Shown: in pieces, positions 13,301-25,100 of the stretch
Numbering within the stretch: position 1 is the first letter of the stretch
Layout of the letters: every line of letters begins with the position of its first letter
Source of the DNA: Anisakis pegreffii
Lineage: Eukaryota; Nematoda; Chromadorea; Rhabditida; Anisakidae
Length of the DNA: 64,000 nt
Direction of reading: 5' to 3'
Assembly: GCA_035041965.1 (NCBI GenBank)
Contig: JAPYMA010001684.1
Coordinates: 62,001 to 126,000, forward strand
Translations under genes and position numbers: made by a program
The notes under the pieces: generated by a model
What the model was told of the DNA's origin: nothing
What the model saw: only the letters and a program-made list of their open reading frames with translations
Databases searched by the model: none

Positions 13301-15484
13301 AATTTTGATGCGACTGAAAATTGAGCATAACAAATGAACGAAGACAGAGGAAAACAAAGATGAAAATGACGATAATGAGAGCAAATGAAACAAATCGATG
13401 TGATAAGAGAGAAGGAAGGAATGAGAATTTAGTGCGTATGCTGAAGACAATCCGTTTCGTCGCTGACATTCACAAAAACTTGATTGAATTCACATCAATC
13501 ACCGGGGGGCACAATTTTCGAACGAACGTTCCAATTCGAGATTGCTTTTCATATTGGCGCTTTGTTATGAGTTTTTTTCCTTGGTTTTTGATTTAGTGCA
13601 TGACGATTCGCTTGAAATTATCGGTATGTTCCTTAAAAAATCATTTCATTCAAATGAGGCATTCAAATGAGGCATGTGGAAAAGTTCAATGGCATAGAAT
13701 CACTGGAACGGGTCGATTTTATACGGACGGCATTCATTCTTTACGATGGTTCTGGTCAATTAATGTTTACAGAGATGAATGATAACCATTCACGAACGAG
13801 ACTCTCAGCATTCATGCGAAGATTGAGATCGAATCATACTGTTAGTGCAATTCAGATTGGTAATACGAGTTCACTTCAGTTAATGTTTCATGAATTCATG
13901 CGTGTCCTTTGTGTTCATGTCAACTTTTGCACAATAAGAACTTTTGTTAACATCGGTCACTGTGAAAATAATACAAGATGAATTCCGACACGTCACCACG
14001 ATAATCGCTATACAATTGCGATAAAATAGCCGTATTGACCTGGATCGCTCAATGACTAGTTTCGTCAATGTGTTCGTATTCGTGAACTATTAGAAATATG
14101 AAGAAGATTAAGACGACCCATCGTATAGCTTGAAATGACATTCTTTGATTGCTCTGTTCGTTAATGGCGCTCAATATCTATGGCATTCGATTGGGCACGT
14201 TCATCGGAAAATTGTGATTTAATTGATTAACAGTTCAAATCAGCCAGCCAAATCCTTATTCTGATCTCAATCCACCTAACTGTTGTACCAAATCTGAAAC
14301 TATTCATGGAATCAGAAATTTTTGAACCAGAGATCTGCTCCCCAAACCAAAAAACTCTTCTTCCGATCATTGAATTGTCATTGTTAGTTGATGATGAATG
14401 CTGTGTTAGCAAATGGACGCTTTATTGGTTCATTAAACAAAAGTGTGCACGATTGGAATTAGCATGCGATTTTGATTGAAAATTCATTGTTGCTATCGTA
14501 AGGTAGCTGAAAAATTTTTTCGAATGATTTCCATCAAACGGATTTTTGTGGAGCATTTATTGATTTATTTGTAATTGATGATCGTTTCAATTGAATCACG
14601 ATCAGCAATTAATCACCAAATAATTGCAGTTCTTTTTATTCATCCAACACTCATCGTGCGATCAGTCGTTTTTTTTTCGCCTTGTTGCGTTTTCCTCTGA
14701 ACTCTTCATTCAGTTTGAAATTTTTTTTGCTGAGGAAATTCACTTTCGAGTCCTTCCGTTTGCACAATAATATGGAGGTTTCCCAACGATGATTCGCATC
14801 TTTGACGGAACGACGCAATGATCATGCTTTCGACTGCAAGATAGCAAAGTTTTGTAGTTTATCTTGCTCATTTGTGAGTTCCAATAGAAGTTAATTCGTA
14901 ATCTCATTTATCAGCTGTTCAGTGAAGCTGTCGTTGACGTCAGAAATGTGTCATTCAGAGAATTTCGAAATCGTATCGATTAGATCACTCAGACGAACAT
15001 CACATCATCCCGTTTTTCTACCAAACACTAATTGATCTTTATGTTTGGGATGTTGATCTGATTTCCGATCCTTCATAGATTTTGCTAAACTCTTCAACGG
15101 AATGTTCAATTTGAGCCGAAGTTTTGAGAATATTACTCTTGTGCAAGTATGAATGCAGTTAGAGTCAGCAATGATTTGCTTAGACTCAAAGAACTGACAT
15201 GTGTCCACTCATTATCAATCCAAGGATAACTTGAATAATTTCAGTCATTAGTCCAGCTTGATACTTGGAAAACTGGTGTCTAGAGTTATCCTTTAAAATA
15301 TGTCGCAGAATGTTTTGCTGCTTTCTGATTTTTATTTGTTTTGAATATCGGTTGTTTAATGATCATTCACAAATCACGAAATGTTGATTGTTTTTCCGAA
15401 TACCCACTGGAATTCCATCGTGTCATGCATCTCATTTGTAGACTCAGTACGACTATTGATAAGCGTAATATGATAACCGATTGA
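10362..15484. other. Intergenic stretch, nothing firmly supported
   Basis: About 5 kb between the ankyrin gene and the first DUF273 gene. Both genes point away from it, so it should hold both promoters. Open stretches such as 13667-13981 (plus) and 15005-15208 (minus) lack splice-site support or recognisable domains. A perfect hairpin lies at 12951-12983. A duplicated ACGTAAGYAAATTAATT-like segment is at 11454-11480. Confidence 0.5.
12951..12983. repeat. Perfect 15-bp hairpin
   Basis: The arms TTTTTTTCGAATTCT (12951-12965) and AGAATTCGAAAAAAA (12969-12983) are exact reverse complements around a 3-base loop AAC. It lies in intergenic DNA. It could be a remnant of a foldback element or a structured transcript; nothing else marks it. 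Confidence 0.8.
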
Positions 15485-18400
15485 ATGTCACTCTCAACTG
15501 ACCATTTGATATTGAAACCGACGATGCGACAGCACCATCGCCTTCGGTTTCTACTCATTGTGCTGGCCGTCGCTGTTGGACTGATTCTTCTTCTGATGAT
15601 TATCAGATCTCAAAGTGTAACATTCTCCCGCAGCACTCTCCCAGTTTCACAATACTTCTCATCACCTAACCAAAGCCAAAGCTCAACAACACTTTCAAAT
15701 TCCCTGCAACCTCAATCGGTGCAACAATCTCAAAATTCTTTAGCTCCAACTAGTAGCACGGAATCGGTTGAGAAGAACTTCACTGCTCAAGACGATGTGA
15801 TGGAACGACGGTTTCAATACCCGAAAAGGGTGAATATGAGCAATTGCCCACCGCTGCTCGGTAAAGTGACCGTATTCGTCGCTGTTGTCAAAAGTTCCTA
15901 TGAAACGTGAGTTCCACTTATGTGCTGATACCAAAGCGAAGGTTCAATTGATCAGTTCAATAAAAAATCACTTTAGCTTACGAGGAAATGTCACAGATTC
16001 ACCTCGGCCATTCGGGATGAGTTATATACCGTCATGTAGAGATCCAGCAACTGATCATGGATTCACAAAAAATTTTTGTGGAATACAGAGGGGGTATGAG
16101 GTATGGCGAGATAAAAGTTTTCAATGCGTTGAAATAATGTTAGCATCATTCGAGTATCACATTTACTGATGCAACGCTGAAGCTATGAGTGTATTCAAGC
16201 AATGTGCAATACAGTAGCGTTTTCTGTTATAGGCACTATCGGGTGGCGCAACAGACTTTGGAATGCTATTTACGTTCGGTAAACTATACATTCTTGTTGA
16301 TCGATCTCGACTCAGACAAACGCGTCAATGAGAGGTGTCCACACACTCAGGTATTTCAATCTCTATCACTTCTTCGAACGGTAATTGATTGCTCAGAGTC
16401 AAATTATTCCAAATCCAGCTTCATATCATTAGCAGAGCGATTTTGATTTCAAAGCTCTCATCGTCAGTATATATTCCAGGATTATGTGTAAAATGAAATG
16501 AAATTTTGCATGGAAGCGCACATAACATGAGAAGAATGATTGCTTTATGTGATAGTAATCATTTCTTGACTGTTGAGCATAATACAACCGTATAGGTTAA
16601 CGTATCATTTTGGTGTCTGATTGAAGTATAATACAAAAATTGCAATATACGTTTCGAATATCCTTCTGAAACTGCATAGCCGTTTCAACGGATGTGAGCG
16701 TTAGACTTATTGCCTCATATGGAAATACACTCATTTGGTGATTATTGAGCAAAATTAATCAAGTATTGATATGCGTTTAGCTGATCTGTTGAATTTTCAG
16801 TTGTTCTTCAAGAAACACTGTGCAGCATCAGTGTATTTGGAAGATACCGACTGGATGCTAGTGCTTGACGCAGATACGGGTACTGTGAATCCGAATCACT
16901 GTATTGAGGAATGGATCGATACCAGGGTTGATCTCATCTTCTATGAACGATTCTTCAATTGGGAAATTGCATCTGGGAATTACCTTGTAAGTTACAATCT
17001 TCATCAGATTATCGCATATGCACTGTTTCAACTCTGTTGCTCCTTTGGACTCGCGTTGTATAACCGGTTCACAGTTTAGAGATTGCAGCTGATGATATGA
17101 TGAGGACACAACTGTGGGCTTATACGTACACCCAAAAGTCATGTAATACATAATATCGCATGTTGTGCTCATTGAATTCTTTACAAGTTCAGCTATTATC
17201 ATGGAATCAAACAAACGCACTCCATGTTTTTCCAAAAAAATGAGACAGTCCGTCTACAGGTCAAGAACACACCATTCGCTCGCAACTTCCTGAGGAAGTG
17301 GGCCGACTGGCAATATACACAGCCATTGAACTGGAATGGCGCTGATAATGGAGTTTTACAGGTGAGAAGCTTCAAGATGAACAAACCACGAAAACATTTC
17401 CAATTCCATCAGTGCTTAATGACAAGGAGTAGGAATGAATTATTTAGAGAAGTCAAACGGATAAATTCGTTGCAGTCATTGCATCCGCGGACTATTGAAT
17501 AGATTTATTATGTTCTCTTGATTTTCATCACTCGAACACCTCATCTTGATCTCGCCATAACTTCAGATTCACATTCTACAAACGGTTCTACCGGACGCTA
17601 AACAAGCAATAAAAAATTGCGATGCAATTTGGCACAAAGGAACCGATTATGATACATATATGGCATATGTAACGTGCGTTAAAATCTATTTGGGTCAGTA
17701 AGCACAAATATGGATGAGATCTTCAATTGATGTATTTGTTTCAGGCAGTGTTTCATAGTTCATGACTTCCAACTTTATTCATTTTGGATTGTTTCGTGAT
17801 CGTTTTATTGTGTTTTTTCGCAAAATTATCGAAAAATACTTCAAATGTGGAATGTATTCACGTCGTGAATGACAGACATATTTTTGAAAATAAGTATGTC
17901 GATGTGCAAACTTTCAGGTGAGCAACGGTTGTGGCCTGGAAAGTTGCGAATTCTTCGACGAGCGCATGGCTGGGTGAGAGACGGTTATTTGACGGCAGAT
18001 AAGTGGTCAGATCGTGATTTCATGTTACACGGTTGGAAAGTTCAAAAAATCGGTGATAGCGGATGGTCATCACCGTTTGAAGTGAGTTGAGCATCACGTC
18101 TCGATAATCATTTTTTAGTCATTACAAGTGATTCATCAAATTGTTGAATCATCGAATCATTCAATTGAACCATTAGTATCTTCACAAGCAACCGAAAAAA
18201 CACTGAACTGAGAAACGTAAGAGCATGGAATATTGACTGATCACAGTTTTGTTCCGATTCGTGTGTCATGCGATGATTTCATTGACATTCATCACCATAA
18301 CCATGTTGGTTGTAATCAGGTTCTAAATTGCAAAAAGTTATAATCAGGTTCTGAATTGCATTTTTTAGGAAGTTGTCAGTGCTGATCAATGTGGACAACA

Positions 18401-18578
18401 CTTGGATGGATGGCATTGGCGAAATTCATCTCATGTTGACGATGAAACCATCAAGGGGATGCTGCGCGCTACCGAAGAGCAAATGGCGCATACATTCCCG
18501 AATGTTGCTCGAGTGATTCCGTATTTGAGTCAGCCTGACATAGGCAATTGTTATCCGCACTGTGATGACTATACATAA
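15485..18578 (+). CDS. DUF273-family putative Golgi glycosyltransferase, copy 1, 442 aa, seven exons
   Basis: Exons: 15485-15906, 16233-16350, 16801-16986, 17260-17361, 17567-17693, 17918-18081, 18369-18578 (stop TAA). All phases agree and give 442 residues; a second in-frame ATG at 15524 is also possible. The protein is a type II membrane protein: a short cytoplasmic end, one membrane helix at about residues 20-40 ([16 protein letters not shown]), a Ser/Gln-rich stem, then the catalytic-like domain. That domain starts at [11 protein letters not shown] and carries the DXD motif in VLDADTG (Asp203, Asp205), typical of GT-A enzymes that bind a nucleotide sugar through a metal ion. Later landmarks are [57 protein letters not shown] and a Cys-containing end. 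DUF273 is a family expanded in nematodes whose substrate is unknown. An inverted paralogue lies at 29299-32684. The donor of exon 5 is G|GTCAGT, chosen because it restores the YLGEQRLWP reading shared by the paralogue. Confidence 0.9.
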
Positions 18579-18738
18579 CTTTGTTGAGATGTTTTGATCA
18601 GCCTTCAAGTGTAACTATTCTGTTGTACACAAAAAATTATTCGGGTTCAACCATTCATAAAGATTTCGATAATTACCATTGTTCAGTGTATCATCATGAA
18701 TATTAGCTAAAAATGGTGCATGTTCGATTCGATTCTAG

Positions 18739-18867
18739 CTGACAGCATCACCATCTCAGAGCTTCGGTCGAGAATATGAGACTGCAGCGTGTGACTTGAG
18801 CTGTCGATTTCCAGACGGTTACAGAAACGATAAAGGATACCCGTTAGGGATGTTGAGAAACTTTTGA
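18739..18867 (+). CDS. Possible alternative terminal exon or small unknown exon
   Basis: Following the acceptor GATTCTAG there is an open block of 42 codons ending in TGA. It reads naturally (REYETAACDLSCRFPDGYR, then PLGMLRNF). It starts in phase 0, the same phase in which exon 6 of the DUF273 gene ends at 18081, so it could be an alternative last exon of that gene replacing 18369-18578. No similar block was seen beyond the inverted paralogue. It could also belong to a separate small gene. I do not recognise the sequence. Confidence 0.35.
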   Translation: MTASPSQSFGREYETAACDLSCRFPDGYRNDKGYPLGMLRNF

Positions 18868-21800
18868 ATGCATGTTATTCTACACAAATAGATAACCAGT
18901 ATACTAGAACAAACTAATGCTGACGACGTTTTGAAATCGTAAAACCGGTTACATGCCTACTGTTGCTTTAATTTCCATGGTTCTGGAATTATTGCCGTTA
19001 GTATTCGATTTTCAATGGATGTCGTTGAATTTGATGATTCCAATGCATCAAAATTAGGAATCATAGAATTGCGCTGGTAAGGAAATTCTTCAATCCAGTA
19101 GTTTTATAAGGCGCGATCTCTTCTCCTAATAATGTAAACTGCGTGCGATTGCAATTTCCGACGTTGCGAGGTATCGTCCGTCAGGTTTGCAATCAAGTGA
19201 CCAACGAGCGATTTTTGGTGAATGCCGATACGAGCGTGGTGGCAATTGGCGATTGACACGTATGCAACGAATGCAAATTGAATGAATTCCTTTTATTATT
19301 TCCAAATAAAGAAATGAAAGTGCAATGAAATTTAGCACATTTTTACGGGTTTTCACAAATTTCAGTGCGAATCTCACAGCCAGCAGCCATAAGAACTTAT
19401 CTTAATTTCGAATTTATTTTTGCTTGTATTTCGAGAGTTTCGGCGAGCAATTTAGGTTGTTGTTTGAGACTAAGTTTGCTTCGTGTTTCATCATTGTGTT
19501 ACGATAAGATTTTAATCGGTGTTGATATTCAACGCAGTTTGCAATCATTCGTCAACAAATAAAACCGTGTCTATTTTTCTGTTGTTGGTGTCCTTTGTGT
19601 TCGTTTCTATATCTACAGATTTGGTTGCGTGACAGGCAGCATGCAACTGAAAAAATTCAGCATCGTTTCATTTCGTTGCATCCGACTTATCGTCGCATGT
19701 AAGTGGACGCTTTGTCTTTTTTTATTTGTTTTTTTTTCTGCAAAATTAAATATCCCTTCCCATTCACCAATATCTTTCTTTAGTAACAGGTCCTGTCAAC
19801 CAAATCCCTCCAAGAATCCTGCCCTCAGCTTGTTTTTTTTGAAAAATTCTGGTTTTATTTTCCCATTTTCAGCAAATTTTTCCTGAATACTTTTGAATAA
19901 TATTCTCATCGTACAGTTAGTGCAGAATGAGAAAATGGTTTGTCCAAACTTGAATCCCACGTTCCCTCATCATTGGCAGTTTAATCATTTAATTGGCTTG
20001 CACGAAACCTAGTGAATTTATGTTGTTAACATTTTGTTGCAGTTTTGGAAATGCCATTGCGTTTACCCAAAAGTATTGAACAGTTCCCTCTCTCTTGCCT
20101 AATTGTTGCTTTTTTGTCCATTCCAATCATTTGTTCGAAATGCAGTGACAAGATATGATTTGATAATGCATGTTACAGCCTTGATCTTCATGCCTCTTGC
20201 TCAATGTAATGGTCAGTATTGTCCGAGTATGTTTTATCATTCTTCAATTTTTTTTCTTGTTGATTTTCGACTGCGGAACAAATTTTCTTTCCTTCGACTG
20301 CTCGCTCGCTGCTTCAAATCGTATGCTGTCAGTTGTTCGCAGTCAGCTATCGACATTCAATCCTCTGATCATGATTATTACAAGTTTACCTTTTTTTTTC
20401 GGCAATTTCACTCACTCAGCATACTCTGTTCATGTCTGTGCATGCAATGCATCTTACCCGAGAATGTTCTGCTCCAAGTTGTCTTGGAAACTGAATCAAT
20501 TTGCAGTGTATTTTCGCGTTGTGTTATGTTAAAAAAGGGCTTGGAATTAACGGACAGTAAAGAAAATTTTTTGAATTGTTCAACAAAATGAATTCAAAAT
20601 AAAGTGAAAAATTTAATTCCGTTCAGAATTCAAAATTTTCATTCCGTTTTTGTTCAATGATTCAGCACGCTATGTCAGTCATATCAGTGGCGGAAAGGGC
20701 GTAATAAAACTCTCGTAAGGACAGTTTCACATCATAATTCACTTCACCACATTACAATATGAATCATAATCCATTATAATCGTTGGTGTTTCGCAAGCGA
20801 TTAGCAGATCAATATCACACCATTTGCATATGCATACCACTTGAGTCCTTGACGAGTTCTGAAGATGTATAGCTACAGCATGAAATGTTCACACATCGAT
20901 GATGGCAGGGGGACGAAACTCTCAGTATTCTATCGTTCTGATCGGTGCTATTATATTGACCGGAATGATCGGAATGAACTGAAGTGTGAATGCAATTTTA
21001 GAACATCTCGTCAAAATTAGAACTTAAACACAACTTAGTTGAAACTGAAAAAATTTTTGAGAAACTCATAAGACTGTCCTCTTTTGTCCTCTTCAAGAAA
21101 ACCACAGGTGAATCAATGCTGCGTTTCAAATCTGTACTTAACATTAGGAAATTCAAGGTGAATAGTTGATTGGCGCTAAAATTACTAAATTCTTATTTTG
21201 TGTTATGAGAAATTTGTACAGAAATTCGCATTTCCTTTTGTACACTTCATATGAGCAAACTCCATATGAAGTGTGTAAGTGCACACTGTCGATAAAACAG
21301 TCTTATCAAAAGATTGTTATCTTTATAGTTCATTCCCAATTTCCTGTTCCGTTGCGTTTATGTTTGCTTATGTCACTCAGAAACCTGTGTTCGTCTCCTA
21401 TCGTTCATTATCATTTCACTTTACGTTCGATGTTTATGTTTGTCCAGCGATTCGTTCACTTTCACCGAACTCTATTAGTAAGAGAAATTATTGAATTTAG
21501 CCAATTTTAAGTTCTCGTTCCTTTCAGTTTTCTGGAAACTCCCTGAGAAGAGAAGTATTCCTTTGCAGAGGATGTTCGCACTTTTTTGGGATCCTTTCCC
21601 AGACGTTTTATAAATGTGAGGAGATCCAATCCAAATATGGAGTAGTACATAGATCACATAGGAGATGAATAAATGTTCACAACATCTTATTCCAGTAACA
21701 TGAAAAGACTGCATACTTACAGTCCGTCACATAGATGTTTACTTGAGGATGTTTGAATATATTTGGAAATGTTTTATTAAGCGTCGTCATTATCACTAAG

Positions 21801-22144
21801 CGTCGTTAACGTTAACATGATGCTGTGTTAAAGCATCATCATAGCAATCGTGCTCAGTTGATCGCGTTTCCAAATGTCTCATTTTTCGTGCTTGCTTCTA
21901 CGTTTGTTATGGTATCTATGTACAGAGAGATATGTGTGTTGCCATGTTGATTTTCCAAATGTTACTGTTTCATTTCAAAGAAGTTGTTACTATGTTTGGC
22001 TGCTCATCACCTCTGTTTGTTTGATTCACCGAAAGTTCGTTGAGTGCCAATATTTGCCCGAATTTTGCAGGTAAGTCGAAGTCAACGAGTTCGTGCCAAT
22101 TGAGTACCAGCAGTGCCAATACACCAATTATAGCCGCAACAAAA
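18868..22144. other. T-rich region upstream of the aminopeptidase, no supported gene
   Basis: The plus strand from about 19560 to 22000 is strongly T-rich, like the introns of the downstream aminopeptidase, which suggests it may be transcribed with it as 5' leader or first intron. Long open frames here (20103-20591, 20197-20532, 21166-21510 plus) are products of the T bias: Phe/Leu/Ser/Cys-rich without domains. A block at 19130-19300 is open on both strands and cannot be assigned. A 12-bp perfect hairpin lies at 21242-21274. A candidate trans-splice acceptor (ATTTTGCAG) ends at 22071, 73 bases before the chosen start. Confidence 0.45.
21242..21274. repeat. Perfect 12-bp hairpin
   Basis: The arms ACACTTCATATG (21242-21253) and CATATGAAGTGT (21263-21274) are exact reverse complements around a 9-base loop. 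It sits in the T-rich region upstream of the aminopeptidase. Confidence 0.8.
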
Positions 22145-25100
22145 ATGGTCGCAGATAAATTTGAGAAGTTGCCTGAACTGGCAAAACCAGTTCATTATAC
22201 ACTTACGCTTAAACCTGATCTCGAAAAGTTCACTTTTGACGGCAGTGAGACGGTTGACATTCAGGTGCTTCTAAATTTCTTCGTTTCACGCAGTTGTTTG
22301 GACGGAGGCACTGATTTGATGTAGATGTTTGATTTCATTGTTGTAGCTTCCTCGTGACACCTTCGAGGTCAGATTTATCATGTCACGAATACTTTCAGAT
22401 TCTAAAACCGACGAATCTCCTGAAGTTGCATTCGAGTGAGATCAATATCAAGAAGGCATCCGTAGCACTTTCGGATGGATCTGGTGAGCTTCGCCTTTCC
22501 CCTCTGAGTGATTGTATATTGGAGTGACTGTGTGTTGATCTGATGTTGATCATCTCTACGAAACTGTTTGAACTTTGTGATATCGTCTTGAAAATTTTAC
22601 GAGACATCGAAATTACTAGCCTTCATTATGGAAGATGTAATTATTTGAAGTGCTGTACTGGTTTTAGCTTATAATGATTCAACTCTAATGAGTTTGAAAG
22701 AATAAACAATGCGTGGATGTTATGACGAAAAATGTGAGAAACTGTGAAGATAAGTTTTCAGCACTGGAAAACCTGCCCGTACATTATGATAAGAAATGGA
22801 CGACCGTTACGTTGGAACTGCCCAAAGAAATTAGTCCTCAGTCAGCGAAGCTCTCACTCGAATTCGATGGAACGTTAAACGATAAAATGCGAGGATTCTA
22901 TCGATCGAGTTATAAGGACGCAAAAGGCAACGAGAAATTTATTGCGTCAACTCAATTCGAGGTGAGAATTTGATTTGGGATTTCGAATTGATTTGAAGCA
23001 AATGGATGAGAAGATGATTATTCTGTTGTTTAGAGTACCTATGCTCGATTGTCGTTTCCGTGTTGGGATGAACCAATCTACAAGGCAACATTCGATATCA
23101 GCTTAGTGGTTGACAAGAACCTGACGGCACTTTCGAATATGGTTCGTTTTTGGAATGCTTCGGCAGCACTTCATAAATCATTAATTTATGAATCTTTGCT
23201 TGTGATTTCATTTTCGTTTTTGTCCTGAAAACATGTTGGATATGAATTGTCTCTTTTTTAGAATGCCGTAAAAGAAACAGATGAAGGCACCAAAAGGGTT
23301 GTGAAGTATGCCACAACGCCACTGATGTCCACATATTTAGTTGCGTTTGCCGTTGGAGACTTGGAGTATATTGAGGTTAGTTTTGGTTTGAATAGATTGA
23401 ATTGATATGTTAATTTGAATTGATATTATATGTTAATTGGTTGTGAATTAATTTGATTTTAATTGATTGAGTTGATACTATATGTTAATTTATAAGTGAT
23501 CACGCGGTTGAGATCTGTGAGGGTTTTGGTGAATTTTTCATTTGCAGACGAATGAATTTGTTTCTTTTTTTGTTTTAGAGAAAAACTTCAAATGGATGTC
23601 CGATGCGATTGTATACAGTGCCTGGAAAGAAGGAACAGGGCAAATTTGCCTTGGAACTTGCAACGAAAGCAATTGATTGGTACAATGATTGGTTTGGAAT
23701 TGTGAGCCCATTGCCGAAAATCGATCTGATCGCGATACCTGATTTTAGTATGGGTACGTGTAGTTATTATTTGTTACCTTGCTGAAGTTTCGGTGTTGAG
23801 AAGCGTATTTGCGATTGCCGGAACTTGGTTTGTTCAGCTAGTATGGTAGTGCCAACTTGAGACATTCCACCGAAGTAAACGTGATGTTAAGCAGTGATGA
23901 CTGCTAGCCACATATAAGTGGAAATGCGGGTGTTTTCGAAGCAGTCTTCGGAAAATTTAATTGCTGCCCTTTGAAGGTGCCATGGAGAACTGGGGTTTGG
24001 TCACATATCGTGAGGTGGCCGTTTTGGTTGATGAAGCAAAGTCGTCAACTCGTCAAAAATCGCGAGTGGCTCTGGTTGTAGCCCACGAATTGGCTCATTT
24101 CTGGTTTGGAGATCTAGTTACAATGGTGGGTGCCATCTGATTCTTTAGATAGCTTCGGTTTTGCAGTTTCGATCAGCTTTTTAGAACCTTCTAGTTAAGT
24201 TGGATGGATGTGGATTAAGAGCTTCACATCCAGCTGAAATTTAGATGTTGAGTTGAGGGAGTAGTCAAGGTGAGTGGAATCTAAGGTTGTACTAGTTTTG
24301 ATGTTTTACAGAAATGGTGGACTGATTTGTGGCTGAAGGAAGGGTTCGCCTCGTTCATGGAGTACATGTTTGTTGGTGCCAACTATCCTGAATTCAAAAT
24401 TTGGCTGCATTTCGTGAACGACGAAGTTGCAGAAGGCTTCGCATTGGATGCACTCAAAAGCTCACATCCGATTGAGGTAAGCTCGATTGATAAAAGAGAT
24501 TATGCATCTCGCTTTCACTTGTCAATTGAGGTCAGCATCTCGGAGTTGCTGATCATTCGGCTAACGAAAACATTTTCAGGTTGAAATTGATAATCCGAAT
24601 GAGCTGGATGAAATATACGACAGTATCACGTACGCGAAATCGAACTCAGTGAATCGCATGTTGTGCAATTATCTCGGTGAGGATGTCTTCCAAAAGGGAT
24701 TGAGAATCTACCTGAATCGATTCAAGTACGGAAATGCCGTAACGGAGGATTTGTGGAATGCGCACAGTGAAGCATCTGGACAGGTCAGTAACATCTGGCA
24801 TGCTCAATTTTGATCGCTCGTGATCTATGTTCAGTTTTTTTTGCAGATCGTGGAGATCTGAAGTCTTTTGTTATTGTTTTCATATGTTATTATGAAGAGA
24901 AGGGAATGAAGAGTTTCGTCGTGGATGTTTTTTTGATTATATTTATTGAGGAGAAATTGAAAATCTTGTTAGTTTATATTAAGATTCTGAATGATTGAGG
25001 AGGTGTTTTTTTTCGTGAATCTCAAGAATTGCCTCGCGCGATGAGTTTTGGATTGATTTTCTGCATCATTTTGAAGGATGTGAAAACGTTGATGTCCAGT

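Noticed and set aside
16858..17235. Minus-strand 125-codon ORF
   Set aside because: It is antisense to DUF273 exon 3 and its conserved flanks.
20103..20591. 162-codon open frame on the plus strand
   Set aside because: It is Phe/Cys/Ser/Leu-rich because the strand is T-rich; no domain, and a second frame is also open over most of it.
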